Under the pieces are notes generated by a model. The model saw nothing but the letters and a program-made list of their open reading frames with translations, did no database searches and was not told where the DNA came from. A stretch of DNA of 16,359 nt from Burkholderiaceae bacterium (lineage in GTDB: Bacteria; Pseudomonadota; Gammaproteobacteria; Burkholderiales; Burkholderiaceae_F), in the NCBI GenBank assembly GCA_013696665.1, contig JACCYC010000257.1:1-16359 (forward strand), read 5' to 3'. The translations under genes were made by a program, and so were the position numbers. Positions 7,610-14,582 of the stretch are shown piece after piece; position 1 is the first letter of the stretch, and each line of letters opens with the position of its first letter.

Positions 7610-8493
7610 GCTTTCCCTGCCCTTAAGACCAACGCTACACCAACCATCGTCACGAACACGCCGCCCCATGCCAGCGGGCCCAGGAACTCACCGAACATCA
7701 GCCATGCCAGCACCGCGGTAGCCGGCGGGGTCAAATACATCAGGCTCGCGACATCAGTCGCCCGACCGCGGCGAATCATAACCAGCAGCAGCGTAATCGC
7801 GACCAGCGACAGCGCAATGATCGACCACCCGAGCGCCAGCCAGAATTCAAACGTGTAGTCGACCACGCCTGATTCGGTTACCCAGGCGATGGGCAGCAGT
7901 ACGACGAATGCAGCCGCAAACTGAATCACGCTGCCAGTGCGGAGGTCAACTTCGCCCACAAAGCGCTTCTGATAAAGCGTACCGGCGGTGATGCCGACCA
8001 GCGCCAGAACATTTACTGCCAAGGCGGCGGTGCCAACGTTGGCCATCGTCAGACGGTCCGATAGAACCAACACGATCCCGATAAAGCCAATCAGCAGGCC
8101 GCTCCACTGTAAGCGCGACGCGCGCTCGTTCACGGTGAACGCAAAGAGTGCCGTCAGCAGTGGCTGCGCCCCGACCAGCAATGCGGACACTCCTGCGGGC
8201 ATTCCCATTGCAATGGCCACCCATACTCCTCCCAGATAGCTCGCTTGCAGCAGGACCCCAACAATCGCGACGTCGCGCCACGCGCGCGCACTACGCGGCC
8301 AAGGGGCGCCGCTCAGGGCAATGATCGGAGCAAGAATCAGGATCACGCCCGCGAACCGGTACAACAGGAATGTAAGAGGCGGGGCGTGAGGGCTCGCGTA
8401 CTTCGCGACGATGAAGCCCGTGCTCCAGAGCAGCACGAAGCCGAGCGGTGCTGCCGAAAACCCGTTCAAGCGACCATGACGCATCAGACTCAT
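7606..8493 (-). CDS. EamA/DMT-superfamily transporter
   Basis: The 295-residue inner-membrane protein has about ten hydrophobic segments arranged as two repeats of five, the hallmark of EamA (RhaT/YdcZ-like) drug/metabolite transporters. Landmarks are LLWSTGFIVAKYASPHAPP near the N-terminus, ALLVGAQPLLTALFA in the first repeat, and YLTPPATAVLAWLMFGE in the second. The family exports amino acids, nucleobases, acids or toxic metabolites; the substrate cannot be predicted. ATG 8493 is preceded by AGGA with about five bases of spacing. It is the first gene of the operon that continues through the thioesterase, the nitroreductase and the dehydrogenase, and it is divergent from the phasin gene across 181 bases. 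No convincing -35/-10 pair is visible on this strand upstream of it. Confidence 0.93.
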   Translation of the reverse strand: MSLMRHGRLNGFSAAPLGFVLLWSTGFIVAKYASPHAPPLTFLLYRFAGVILILAPIIALSGAPWPRSARAWRDVAIVGVLLQASYLGGVWVAIAMGMPAGVSALLVGAQPLLTALFAFTVNERASRLQWSGLLIGFIGIVLVLSDRLTMANVGTAALAVNVLALVGITAGTLYQKRFVGEVDLRTGSVIQFAAAFVVLLPIAWVTESGVVDYTFEFWLALGWSIIALSLVAITLLLVMIRRGRATDVASLMYLTPPATAVLAWLMFGEFLGPLAWGGVFVTMVGVALVLRAGKA

Positions 8494-8560
8494 TTCGTCC
8501 TATCGCAAGCTGATGAGAAAGCGTCCAGCGCGCCAAATTAGTGCGGTGCACCAAATACGC

Positions 8561-8588
8561 TTGACTTCGCCCCGCCAGCCCCTAAAAT
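8561..8588 (+). promoter_or_regulatory. phaP: Sigma70 promoter of the phasin gene
   Basis: TTGACT at 8561-8566 and TAAAAT at 8583-8588 are separated by 16 bases; each hexamer matches the consensus at five of six positions. The predicted start is near 8595, giving a leader of about 80 bases before the phasin ATG. This is the best promoter match in the window. Confidence 0.7.
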
Positions 8589-8592
8589 TCGC

Positions 8593-8610
8593 TTTGTGCA
8601 ATGCAGCATG
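8593..8610 (+). promoter_or_regulatory. Possible PhaR operator over the phasin transcription start
   Basis: The stretch TTTGTGCAATGCAGCATG contains TGCAATGCA, a TGC-rich near-palindrome. PhaR repressors of polyhydroxyalkanoate metabolism bind TGC/GCA-rich sites in front of phasin genes. Its position immediately after the -10 box, over the predicted start site, is where a repressor would block initiation. The assignment rests on resemblance and position only. Confidence 0.45.
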
Positions 8611-8674
8611 CCTGTAGATGCCAGTAACGAGCCCTGCCAAGGGACAACTTTTAAACCACCACGAGGAGTGCCCA

Positions 8675-9247
8675 ATGTTTGCAACGCCAGCTCAATTTAC
8701 GGAAATTCAAAAAGGCCAGATGGACGCCGCGATCGCTTTGAGCCAGACCTGGTTCGACACGGCTGAACGTTTCATGGAACTCAACCTTGCTGCCGCCAAA
8801 GCCACGCTTGAAGAGTCGGTTGAGCGCACGCAAGCGATGTTATCGGTAAGAGATGTGCAAGAGTTGCTCGCGCTGTCGGGTGGCCTTACGCAACCCACCC
8901 TCGAAAAGGCCGTCAGCTATTCGCGTAATGCGTACAGCATTGCGAACGGTGCCGGTAGCGAGGTTTCGCGAATCGTTGATGCGCAAATCGCCGAGAACAA
9001 TAAACAAGTCGCGCAGCTCATCGACTTTGCCGCCAAGAATGCCCCCGCCGGATCCGAGTCGTCTGTAACGATGCTCAAGAGCGCCGTTGCCGCAGCCAAC
9101 ACCGCGTATGACACGTTTTCACGCGCAACCCGTCAGGCAGTGGAAATGGCGGAATCGAATGTGTCGAGCGCGACATCGGTAACGATGAAAGCCGCGTCGG
9201 CCGCAAACGACGCTGCAAAGTCGTCCACGAAACGCAAGACCGCCTAA
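8675..9247 (+). CDS. phaP: Phasin (polyhydroxyalkanoate granule-associated protein)
   Basis: The 190-residue product is an all-helical, Ala-rich phasin of the betaproteobacterial type. It opens with FATPAQFTEIQKGQMDAAIA, has amphipathic helices carrying EESVERTQAMLSVRDVQELL in the first half, and ends in an Ala/Lys tail (AKSSTKRKTA). Phasins coat polyhydroxybutyrate granules, control their number and size, and are often the most abundant granule protein. ATG 8675 has a strong site (GAGGAG, seven bases before), whereas an upstream in-frame start at 8618 has none. It stands alone between a good promoter with a PhaR-like element and an intrinsic terminator 177 bases past its stop. It implies that the organism stores polyhydroxyalkanoate; no synthase gene is in the window. 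Confidence 0.94.
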   Translation: MFATPAQFTEIQKGQMDAAIALSQTWFDTAERFMELNLAAAKATLEESVERTQAMLSVRDVQELLALSGGLTQPTLEKAVSYSRNAYSIANGAGSEVSRIVDAQIAENNKQVAQLIDFAAKNAPAGSESSVTMLKSAVAAANTAYDTFSRATRQAVEMAESNVSSATSVTMKAASAANDAAKSSTKRKTA

Positions 9248-9324
9248 AGACTGGCGTTCCAGAGGAACACGTTCAATCGCGATAGAAGTTGGTCAGAATA
9301 TGCCTACTTCGAGCTTTTAACGCC

Positions 9325-9452
9325 GCTAACCAAGCGTACAAAGACGCTGTAACGGTTGTCTCCTTGGCACCATAGTCGGGCTAACGCCCAGCGCCTTTGG
9401 TCTCCTCCTGAGGTGGTGCTTTCAAAGCCCGATCACTGATCGGGCTTTTTTT
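9325..9452 (+). ncRNA. Candidate small RNA or structured 3' UTR with two anti-Shine-Dalgarno motifs
   Basis: The 213-base gap between the phasin stop and the convergent kinase stop is structured. AGCGT (9333-9337) pairs with ACGCT (9344-9348), supported by AACC/GGTT outside. An unpaired GTCTCCTT follows at 9358-9365. GGGC/GCCC forms a small hairpin at 9378-9389. AGCGCC (9390-9395) pairs with GGTGCT (9415-9420) with one G-U, leaving a 19-base loop that contains CCTCCT (9404-9409). The terminator at 9424-9452 closes the unit. Double-hairpin 'cuckoo'-type RNAs of alpha- and betaproteobacteria display CCUCCU-like loops that pair with ribosome-binding sites, and this resembles them in plan. I found no convincing promoter inside the gap, so it may be processed from the phasin mRNA. 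The 5' end is a guess. Confidence 0.45.
9424..9452 (+). terminator. Strong intrinsic terminator after the phasin region
   Basis: AAAGCCCGATCA (9424-9435) and TGATCGGGCTTT (9437-9448) are perfect inverted repeats of 12 bases around a single C, in practice a stem of about ten pairs with a small loop. An unbroken T-run lies at 9446-9452. It ends the phasin transcript and any downstream RNA. On the minus strand the same hairpin lies nine bases past the kinase stop but has only a short T-run, so termination there may be partial. Confidence 0.93.
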
Positions 9453-9460
9453 ATGTCGTT

Positions 9461-11989
9461 TTACCCATCGACCGTAAACTTACGGGCCTTGCCCTTGCGA
9501 ATCGCTTCGCGCATCGCATTGACCAGCGCATCCGGCGGACATGGCTTCGCAAGCACGGTAAATCGACGGGCGACCGCCTCTTGCAATTGATTCGTGTAGC
9601 CCGTCGTCAAGACCACCTGAATCTCTGGATAACGACTGCGCAGATACTCTGCCAGCGCAAGTCCATCGAGTTCGCCCGGCATTGCCATGTCACTGACAAC
9701 GATATCGAATTTGCCCGGGCTCGCGTCTACCAACGCTCGCGCTGCATCTCCCGTTGCGGCCCACTGCACCGTGCAACCGACAGACTGCAGCAGCGGCTCG
9801 GTGGCGATCGCCACTTCCTCGTTGTCTTCGACCAACAGAATATTCCAGTTGAGCTGTTCGTCCGGCACCTCCAGCTGCGAGGCGGCGGCGACCGGCCCAG
9901 CCTTTGCAGCAGGCAAATACAGGTTTACTCGAGTGCCCTCGCCTAGCGCAGTGTCAATTCGCAGCTTGCCTCCCGCCTGTACGCAGAAGCCGTAGACCTG
10001 ACTTAAACCGAGGCCGGTTCCATGACCTGCCGGCTTGGTTGTAAAGAAAGGCTCAAACACGCGCTCGCTCAACTCCGGGTTCATCCCAGTCCCTGTATCC
10101 GCCACGGTCAGCACCGCGAATTCACCCGGAATATCGATCTCGGCGGTCTCTGCGTTTCTCGCGCTCAACATCAGTTTGCCGCCGTCAGGCATCGCGTCCT
10201 TTGCGTTGACTGCGAGATTAATAATGGCTAGCTCCAGCTCGGCTGGATCAATCAGTACCGGTTTTGTTTCCGGGTCGATGTTGATCTCCGCTTCGATACG
10301 AGGACCCAGCGTAGGAGCGATCAGCGCCAGCAGCGCCGGCAAACGCTCCTGAACCGAAATAATCTCAGCCTGCAACGGCTGCCGGCGCGCAAAGGCAAGC
10401 AGCTGTCGCGTCAATCGCTCCCCGGCAGACACGGCGCGTCCAATGGCAGCCAGCTGCTTGTTGTCGACGAGTTTCGAATCGAGCCGCCGCATCAAGTGCA
10501 CGTTGTTGCTGACAATCGTGAGCAGATTGTTAAAGTCGTGCGCGACACCACCCGTTAGTCTTCCCAGCGCCTCGAGCTTCTGCACGTGATGCAATGCATT
10601 TTCAACCCGAGCCCTCTGCTCGATTTCGCGTTGCAACTCCAGCTGAGCGGTCAGTTCGCGGCGCGTGCGCCGCAGCGCGATCCACACGACATACATCAGC
10701 GCCATCGAAATAGGAAACATCAGCGCGGCAAGAAGCGCCGCACGCCGCTGCCAGCCAGCCACGATCGCTTCACGGTCAATGCCGGCGAGCACGTAAAGTG
10801 GGTAGCCATTGACGCGCCGGAAAACGCTGAGCCGTTCCTTGTCGTCAATTGCAAGTTTGCCGTCAAGCACACCCTGCGCCTCGCCGGCGGACATTGCCAG
10901 CGACAGCGCGCTACCAGTTTCCAGCTGGGTTGTGTTGCCAGTCGCTGCGGGCCAGCGCGCAATGAGAGTGCCGTCATTGCGCAGCATCATCACGGTCAAA
11001 CCCGGTTCATCGAGCGACGTATCGCGATAGAAGTCTGCAAAGTAGGCCGGGTACAACGACACGGAGAGGACTCCGGCAAACTTTCCGTAGTGGTCCCAGC
11101 GGTGGGAAACATCAAAGAACGATTCGCCTGTGGTGCGTGAAACCAGAGGCGCGCTGACATAGATGCCTCCCTGATCCGCCTGGTGCCAGCGGAAATACTC
11201 GCGATCCGATATATGGAGCTTAGGAGCGGGAAAAAAGCGGTTGGACGCGATTGCCGATCCGCTACTGTCGAACACCCACATCGACTGCACTTGCTTGAGG
11301 CCGGAGGCCAGCTCGACCAGCTTCTGGTTGACCTCGCGCTCGCGCTTGACAACTTCGGCGGGCGACATCGATGTCAGAAATTCCAGCCCAGCGCGCGTGA
11401 TCGACTCGTTGTTTTCCAAAATTTTCGAAGCGTGTTCCTGGGCGATTCGCGCTTCACGGTCGACGCGCAGGCGCGCCTTGTCGAATGCCTCGTGGTAAAA
11501 AATCCAGCCGGCGGCCAGAAAAGCAAGCGTCGGCAAAGCGACCGCCATGAACATCGAAAGCTGTAAACCGCGGACTGTGTAGCGCGTGGAGGCAGTGTCG
11601 AGCGCGACAGCGGCAGCGCTACTGGCCTCGTCACGCCCTTGTCCGCTGAAAAAAGCAATCAAAAATGCCGCGGGTATGAACGTCGCGACACCATTCCATC
11701 CCACTTCATACGAGGCGTGCAGCGGCCACCAAGAAGCGAAAAGCCAACCCGCACATGCAATTGCCGTCAGCGCTGCCGTCGTGATGCCGTAAAAGAACGC
11801 AACGATGGCAACAGCGGGAAATGCGACAGCGAAGGGCACTTGTGTGCCGATCCAAGGCGTCAGCGCATCACGCCCCGCCATCGCAATTAAAGTGGCGATG
11901 ACGACAATAAGCGCCTGGCGCAGACCGAATTGCCAGCGCCCCCGTACGGCCACGCCGATCGGGCGGCCCGGCAACTTAGATGGCCCCAT
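9461..11989 (-). CDS. Membrane-bound hybrid sensor histidine kinase with receiver domain
   Basis: The 842-residue inner-membrane protein begins with a DUF4118-like hydrophobic bundle (about 22-115). A further membrane segment (145-165), a periplasmic double-Cache-like sensor (about 170-410) containing SDREYFRWH and GGIYVSAPLVSRTTGE, and a last membrane segment (417-437) follow. The cytoplasmic part has a coiled stretch (440-475), the H-box GGVAHDFNNLL with His484, and an ATPase domain with N-box NLAVNAKDAM (591-600), DTGTGMN (631-637), FEPFFTTK (645-652) and GHGTGLGLSQVYG. The C-terminal receiver (about 715-830) has the acidic pair in LVEDNEE, phospho-acceptor Asp767 in VVSDMAMPG, and Lys815. 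Phosphate would pass from His484 to Asp767; no histidine-phosphotransfer or output protein is present in the window. ATG 11989 shares one base with the preceding stop. The ligand is unknown, and Cache domains often bind small organic molecules. Confidence 0.95.
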   Translation of the reverse strand: MGPSKLPGRPIGVAVRGRWQFGLRQALIVVIATLIAMAGRDALTPWIGTQVPFAVAFPAVAIVAFFYGITTAALTAIACAGWLFASWWPLHASYEVGWNGVATFIPAAFLIAFFSGQGRDEASSAAAVALDTASTRYTVRGLQLSMFMAVALPTLAFLAAGWIFYHEAFDKARLRVDREARIAQEHASKILENNESITRAGLEFLTSMSPAEVVKREREVNQKLVELASGLKQVQSMWVFDSSGSAIASNRFFPAPKLHISDREYFRWHQADQGGIYVSAPLVSRTTGESFFDVSHRWDHYGKFAGVLSVSLYPAYFADFYRDTSLDEPGLTVMMLRNDGTLIARWPAATGNTTQLETGSALSLAMSAGEAQGVLDGKLAIDDKERLSVFRRVNGYPLYVLAGIDREAIVAGWQRRAALLAALMFPISMALMYVVWIALRRTRRELTAQLELQREIEQRARVENALHHVQKLEALGRLTGGVAHDFNNLLTIVSNNVHLMRRLDSKLVDNKQLAAIGRAVSAGERLTRQLLAFARRQPLQAEIISVQERLPALLALIAPTLGPRIEAEINIDPETKPVLIDPAELELAIINLAVNAKDAMPDGGKLMLSARNAETAEIDIPGEFAVLTVADTGTGMNPELSERVFEPFFTTKPAGHGTGLGLSQVYGFCVQAGGKLRIDTALGEGTRVNLYLPAAKAGPVAAASQLEVPDEQLNWNILLVEDNEEVAIATEPLLQSVGCTVQWAATGDAARALVDASPGKFDIVVSDMAMPGELDGLALAEYLRSRYPEIQVVLTTGYTNQLQEAVARRFTVLAKPCPPDALVNAMREAIRKGKARKFTVDG

Positions 11990-12807
11990 TAGGCACCGAC
12001 TTCGGCACCTAAAGCCAATACCTCCGAACGCAGTTCGTCAAAAGCGCACTCGGTCATCGCAATGTCTGGACCGCGCACGCCGAGCTCCACGTGACGCCGG
12101 GCGGGCTTGCCGTCAGCGCCATCGCCCACCGAGGGAAGGCAGAAAGATCGCACGCCCGGATGCGCCAGCTCCATCCGTTCCATTAGTGGAGTCAGTAGCG
12201 ACTCGGCCACCTCGAACACAATCAGCGACCGCTCCACGCGTGCGTGGGAGTTGAAGTACGGCGCGTAATGCGTCTCGAGAATCCACTCGATCATCGGCCA
12301 GGCCATCACGGGAAAGCCAGGAACAAACCAATGGTGGCGAATAGAAAAACCCGGGATCCGATTAAAAGGATTCGGAATGATTTCGGCATCCGCGGGGAAC
12401 TCGCCCATTTTTAGGCGCTGCAAATTCTCAGGCGTCGTCATGTCGGCGCTGCCGTGCCCCTTGTGTGCCATCTCGGCGCAGCGCTCTGAGATCAACGCAG
12501 CAGCTTGCGCGTGCAGCACGACCTCAACGCCGAGTGCCGCCGCGGCGGCCTGCCGCGTATGGTCGTCCGGCGTTGCGCCAATTCCGCCGCAGCTGATGAC
12601 AATGTCCTCGCTCGCGAGCGTCCGACGATAAAGCTCTACCAGCGCATCGCGGTCATCGCCGATGTAATGCGACCACGAGATCTGTAGTCCGCGCTTGGCG
12701 AACAACTCGATAACTTTTGTCAGATGCTTGTCTTCGCGCTTGCCGGACAAGATTTCATCGCCAACGATGATCAGTCCGAAGCGGGCGGATTTCTGCGCTA
12801 TCTTCAT
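11989..12807 (-). CDS. CinA N-terminal-type / MoaB-like molybdopterin-binding-fold protein
   Basis: The 272-residue cytoplasmic protein matches the COG1058 (CinA N-terminal, YfaY-like) group. GLIIVGDEILSGK near the N-terminus and SCGGIGATPDDHTRQ at about 93-107 are the two loops that form the molybdopterin-binding fold. It lacks the C-terminal PncC/CinA nicotinamide-nucleotide amidase domain. In full-length CinA proteins the COG1058 part is a pyrophosphatase acting on ADP-ribose or NAD-derived nucleotides; whether this short form does so is unknown. The second half (150-272), with IPNPFNRIPGFSI and FVPGFPVMAWPMIEWIL, corresponds to the family's KOW-like region. ATG 12807 overlaps the desaturase stop by four bases (ATGA). 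It has no evident link to molybdenum-cofactor genes here. Automatic names such as 'competence/damage-inducible protein A' should not be read as a function. Confidence 0.9.
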   Translation of the reverse strand: MKIAQKSARFGLIIVGDEILSGKREDKHLTKVIELFAKRGLQISWSHYIGDDRDALVELYRRTLASEDIVISCGGIGATPDDHTRQAAAAALGVEVVLHAQAAALISERCAEMAHKGHGSADMTTPENLQRLKMGEFPADAEIIPNPFNRIPGFSIRHHWFVPGFPVMAWPMIEWILETHYAPYFNSHARVERSLIVFEVAESLLTPLMERMELAHPGVRSFCLPSVGDGADGKPARRHVELGVRGPDIAMTECAFDELRSEVLALGAEVGA

Positions 12808-13775
12808 GCGGCGCCGTTGATCATGCGGCGCACTCCAAGCCGTTGTTGCGCCCAGAAACCCTGCCCATAATCGCGCGCGGCGACCTCCGGCGAACCCAGT
12901 TGGTCGCGAATACCAGTGGGTTGAACCTCGCGCGAGTAATCGGCAGTTCTAAACATCATGTCCCACAGTGGAAACAGCACGGCGAAATTGCAACCACGGT
13001 ATCGCCCCTCGTGGCCGACACCGATCGCATGATGGCGTCGATGGAATATCGGACTCACGATCAGGCGCCCAAGAGGACCCAGCGACCACCGAACATTTGC
13101 ATGCTGCAAGCTCTGCAGCATGCGTGTCGCGATCAGCAGGCCTACAAATTGGGCCGGCTCCACGCCGATAGAAAGTGCCAGGCAAGCCTTCAAAGCCTCG
13201 CGTACGAACTCGTCGAGCAGATGGTTACGATCGTCGGTCCACAGCGACATCTGGCGCTGCGAGTGATGCACCGCATGGAGTGCCCACCACCAGCGCCACC
13301 GATGCTGCGCGCGATGGACCCAGTAGTCGGTGAAGTCGAGCACCACCAGATAGAGCAGAAACCCGACGACTGCAATATCGGTGACGCCGGTCCACGCGTG
13401 TTCTAGCTGAAACGGTGTAATACCCAGATCGCGCAACTGCATGGTTGTGTCATCCACCACGGGCGACAACAACAAAAACAGGGCAAGCGGTATCAGTCCT
13501 AACCGGTTGAGCGCGGTGTATAAAAAATCGACGCGTGTCTGCTGACGATTCTCCCAGTGCTCGGCGGGCGCAAAGCGCTCGAGTGGGCGCAGCAGTACAT
13601 AGAGCGCGAAAATCTGGATCATGCCAAGTAAAAACCATTCGGTGGCAAGGTAGCCTTCCTCCTGAAAGCGCATCGCGCCAAATGAAAAAAGCCACGGCTG
13701 CACCCCGTGTTCGAAGACCCACGCATGGGTCTGCGTAAATGCGGTTCCGATCAGATCCTGAACGCGTTCGATCAT
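12804..13775 (-). CDS. Sterol desaturase / fatty acid hydroxylase family membrane protein
   Basis: The 323-residue integral membrane protein has several hydrophobic segments (about 45-65, 90-107, 130-150 and 198-216). It also has the di-iron histidine clusters of the fatty-acid-hydroxylase superfamily: HRAQH at 154-158, HAVHH at 167-171, His225 in LQHANVRW, and HRRHH at 245-249. These bind two irons and use O2 to hydroxylate or desaturate lipid chains. The set of histidines is complete, so the enzyme is probably active. Bacterial members act on lipids, hopanoids, carotenoids or ether lipids; the substrate here is unknown. ATG 13775 overlaps the deacetylase stop by four bases. The CinA-like gene follows with the same type of overlap. 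Confidence 0.94.
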   Translation of the reverse strand: MIERVQDLIGTAFTQTHAWVFEHGVQPWLFSFGAMRFQEEGYLATEWFLLGMIQIFALYVLLRPLERFAPAEHWENRQQTRVDFLYTALNRLGLIPLALFLLLSPVVDDTTMQLRDLGITPFQLEHAWTGVTDIAVVGFLLYLVVLDFTDYWVHRAQHRWRWWWALHAVHHSQRQMSLWTDDRNHLLDEFVREALKACLALSIGVEPAQFVGLLIATRMLQSLQHANVRWSLGPLGRLIVSPIFHRRHHAIGVGHEGRYRGCNFAVLFPLWDMMFRTADYSREVQPTGIRDQLGSPEVAARDYGQGFWAQQRLGVRRMINGAA

Positions 13776-14578
13776 CGGATTCTGGCCGGTGCTGTCGAGG
13801 CAAGCTTGCCCAGCGGGCGTGAGGACTGATAGTCAGGATGTTGCTTCAATGTCTTGAAGCAAAACCCACGCTGCTTCAGCCCTGCTATCAGGGGATCGAT
13901 CATCGGCGCGAATGGATCCTTGCGCGACCAGATCCCAAGGTGCGCCAGCAACACGTCTCCGTCGCGGACTCCAGCCAGCGCGTTCTTGAGCAGCTGCGCG
14001 TTCGGCTGCGATTCGGACGGCAGCTCATCGCCCAGAAAACCCGCGTCGGCCCAGTGCACGTGCGCGAATCCGCACTCGCGCGCTGCGGCAATTGCAGGGG
14101 CACTTACTCGCCCGCCCGGCGCGCGCCAGATCGCGTCGAGCGAGCGCCCGGTGTGCTCGTGAAATGCAATGCCCGGGCGACGTAGTTCGGTGCAGAAATC
14201 CGCAGCCGACATCTGCAGGGTGCGCCCCTGCCCCTCGCCGAATTGGGGCTGATACGTAATGAATTCGCCACGGCCACCGATACGGCCGTGCCGCCATGTG
14301 TGGCTGCCAAATGCGTGGCCCTCGGCAGCACGCGCGCGCCAGTAGGGCGCCCAGGAAGGATCCAGCGCGTGATCGCCGCGTGCTGTTTTCTCGTTAGCGA
14401 GAAAGAAGCTCGCCTTGGCGTCATGCTTGAGAAGCGTTGCGGCAATCTCCTCGGCATGGCGCATGTTGCCCGTATCAAAAGTCAGATACGCGGTCGCAGA
14501 ACATGCGGTCGCTTGAGCTGCGCTGGTTACCCAAACGGCCGTTGGGATTGCCAGAGCCTGCAAAAGGGTTCGCAACAA
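13772..14578 (-). CDS. Exported polysaccharide deacetylase (NodB homology domain) with altered metal motif
   Basis: With a TTG start at 14578 the product is 268 residues with a typical signal peptide (MLRTLLQALAIPTAVWVTSA, cleavage near AQA). TTG is chosen because GGAAG lies seven to eight bases before it and it falls four bases after the preceding stop. GTG 14599 is an alternative without a ribosome site, and ATG 14683 would spoil the signal peptide. NodB motifs are seen at TFDTG (33-37), SHTWRH (92-97), WRAPGG (151-156) and LLAHLG (about 211-215). The metal-binding histidines 93 and 97, the MT3 arginine and the late histidine are kept. The second Asp of the usual TFDDG is Thr36, so metal binding must differ. 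The family removes N- or O-acetyl groups from peptidoglycan or polysaccharides. The substrate here is unknown. Confidence 0.88.
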   Translation of the reverse strand: MLRTLLQALAIPTAVWVTSAAQATACSATAYLTFDTGNMRHAEEIAATLLKHDAKASFFLANEKTARGDHALDPSWAPYWRARAAEGHAFGSHTWRHGRIGGRGEFITYQPQFGEGQGRTLQMSAADFCTELRRPGIAFHEHTGRSLDAIWRAPGGRVSAPAIAAARECGFAHVHWADAGFLGDELPSESQPNAQLLKNALAGVRDGDVLLAHLGIWSRKDPFAPMIDPLIAGLKQRGFCFKTLKQHPDYQSSRPLGKLASTAPARIR

Positions 14579-14582
14579 GAAA

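Noticed and set aside
10586..11140. A 184-codon plus-strand frame inside the kinase gene
   Set aside because: It is antisense to the Cache-sensor region of the kinase, which has continuous domain signal; there is no ribosome site.
12843..13406. A 187-codon plus-strand frame inside the desaturase gene
   Set aside because: It is antisense to intact histidine clusters, and its composition is typical of a shadow frame.
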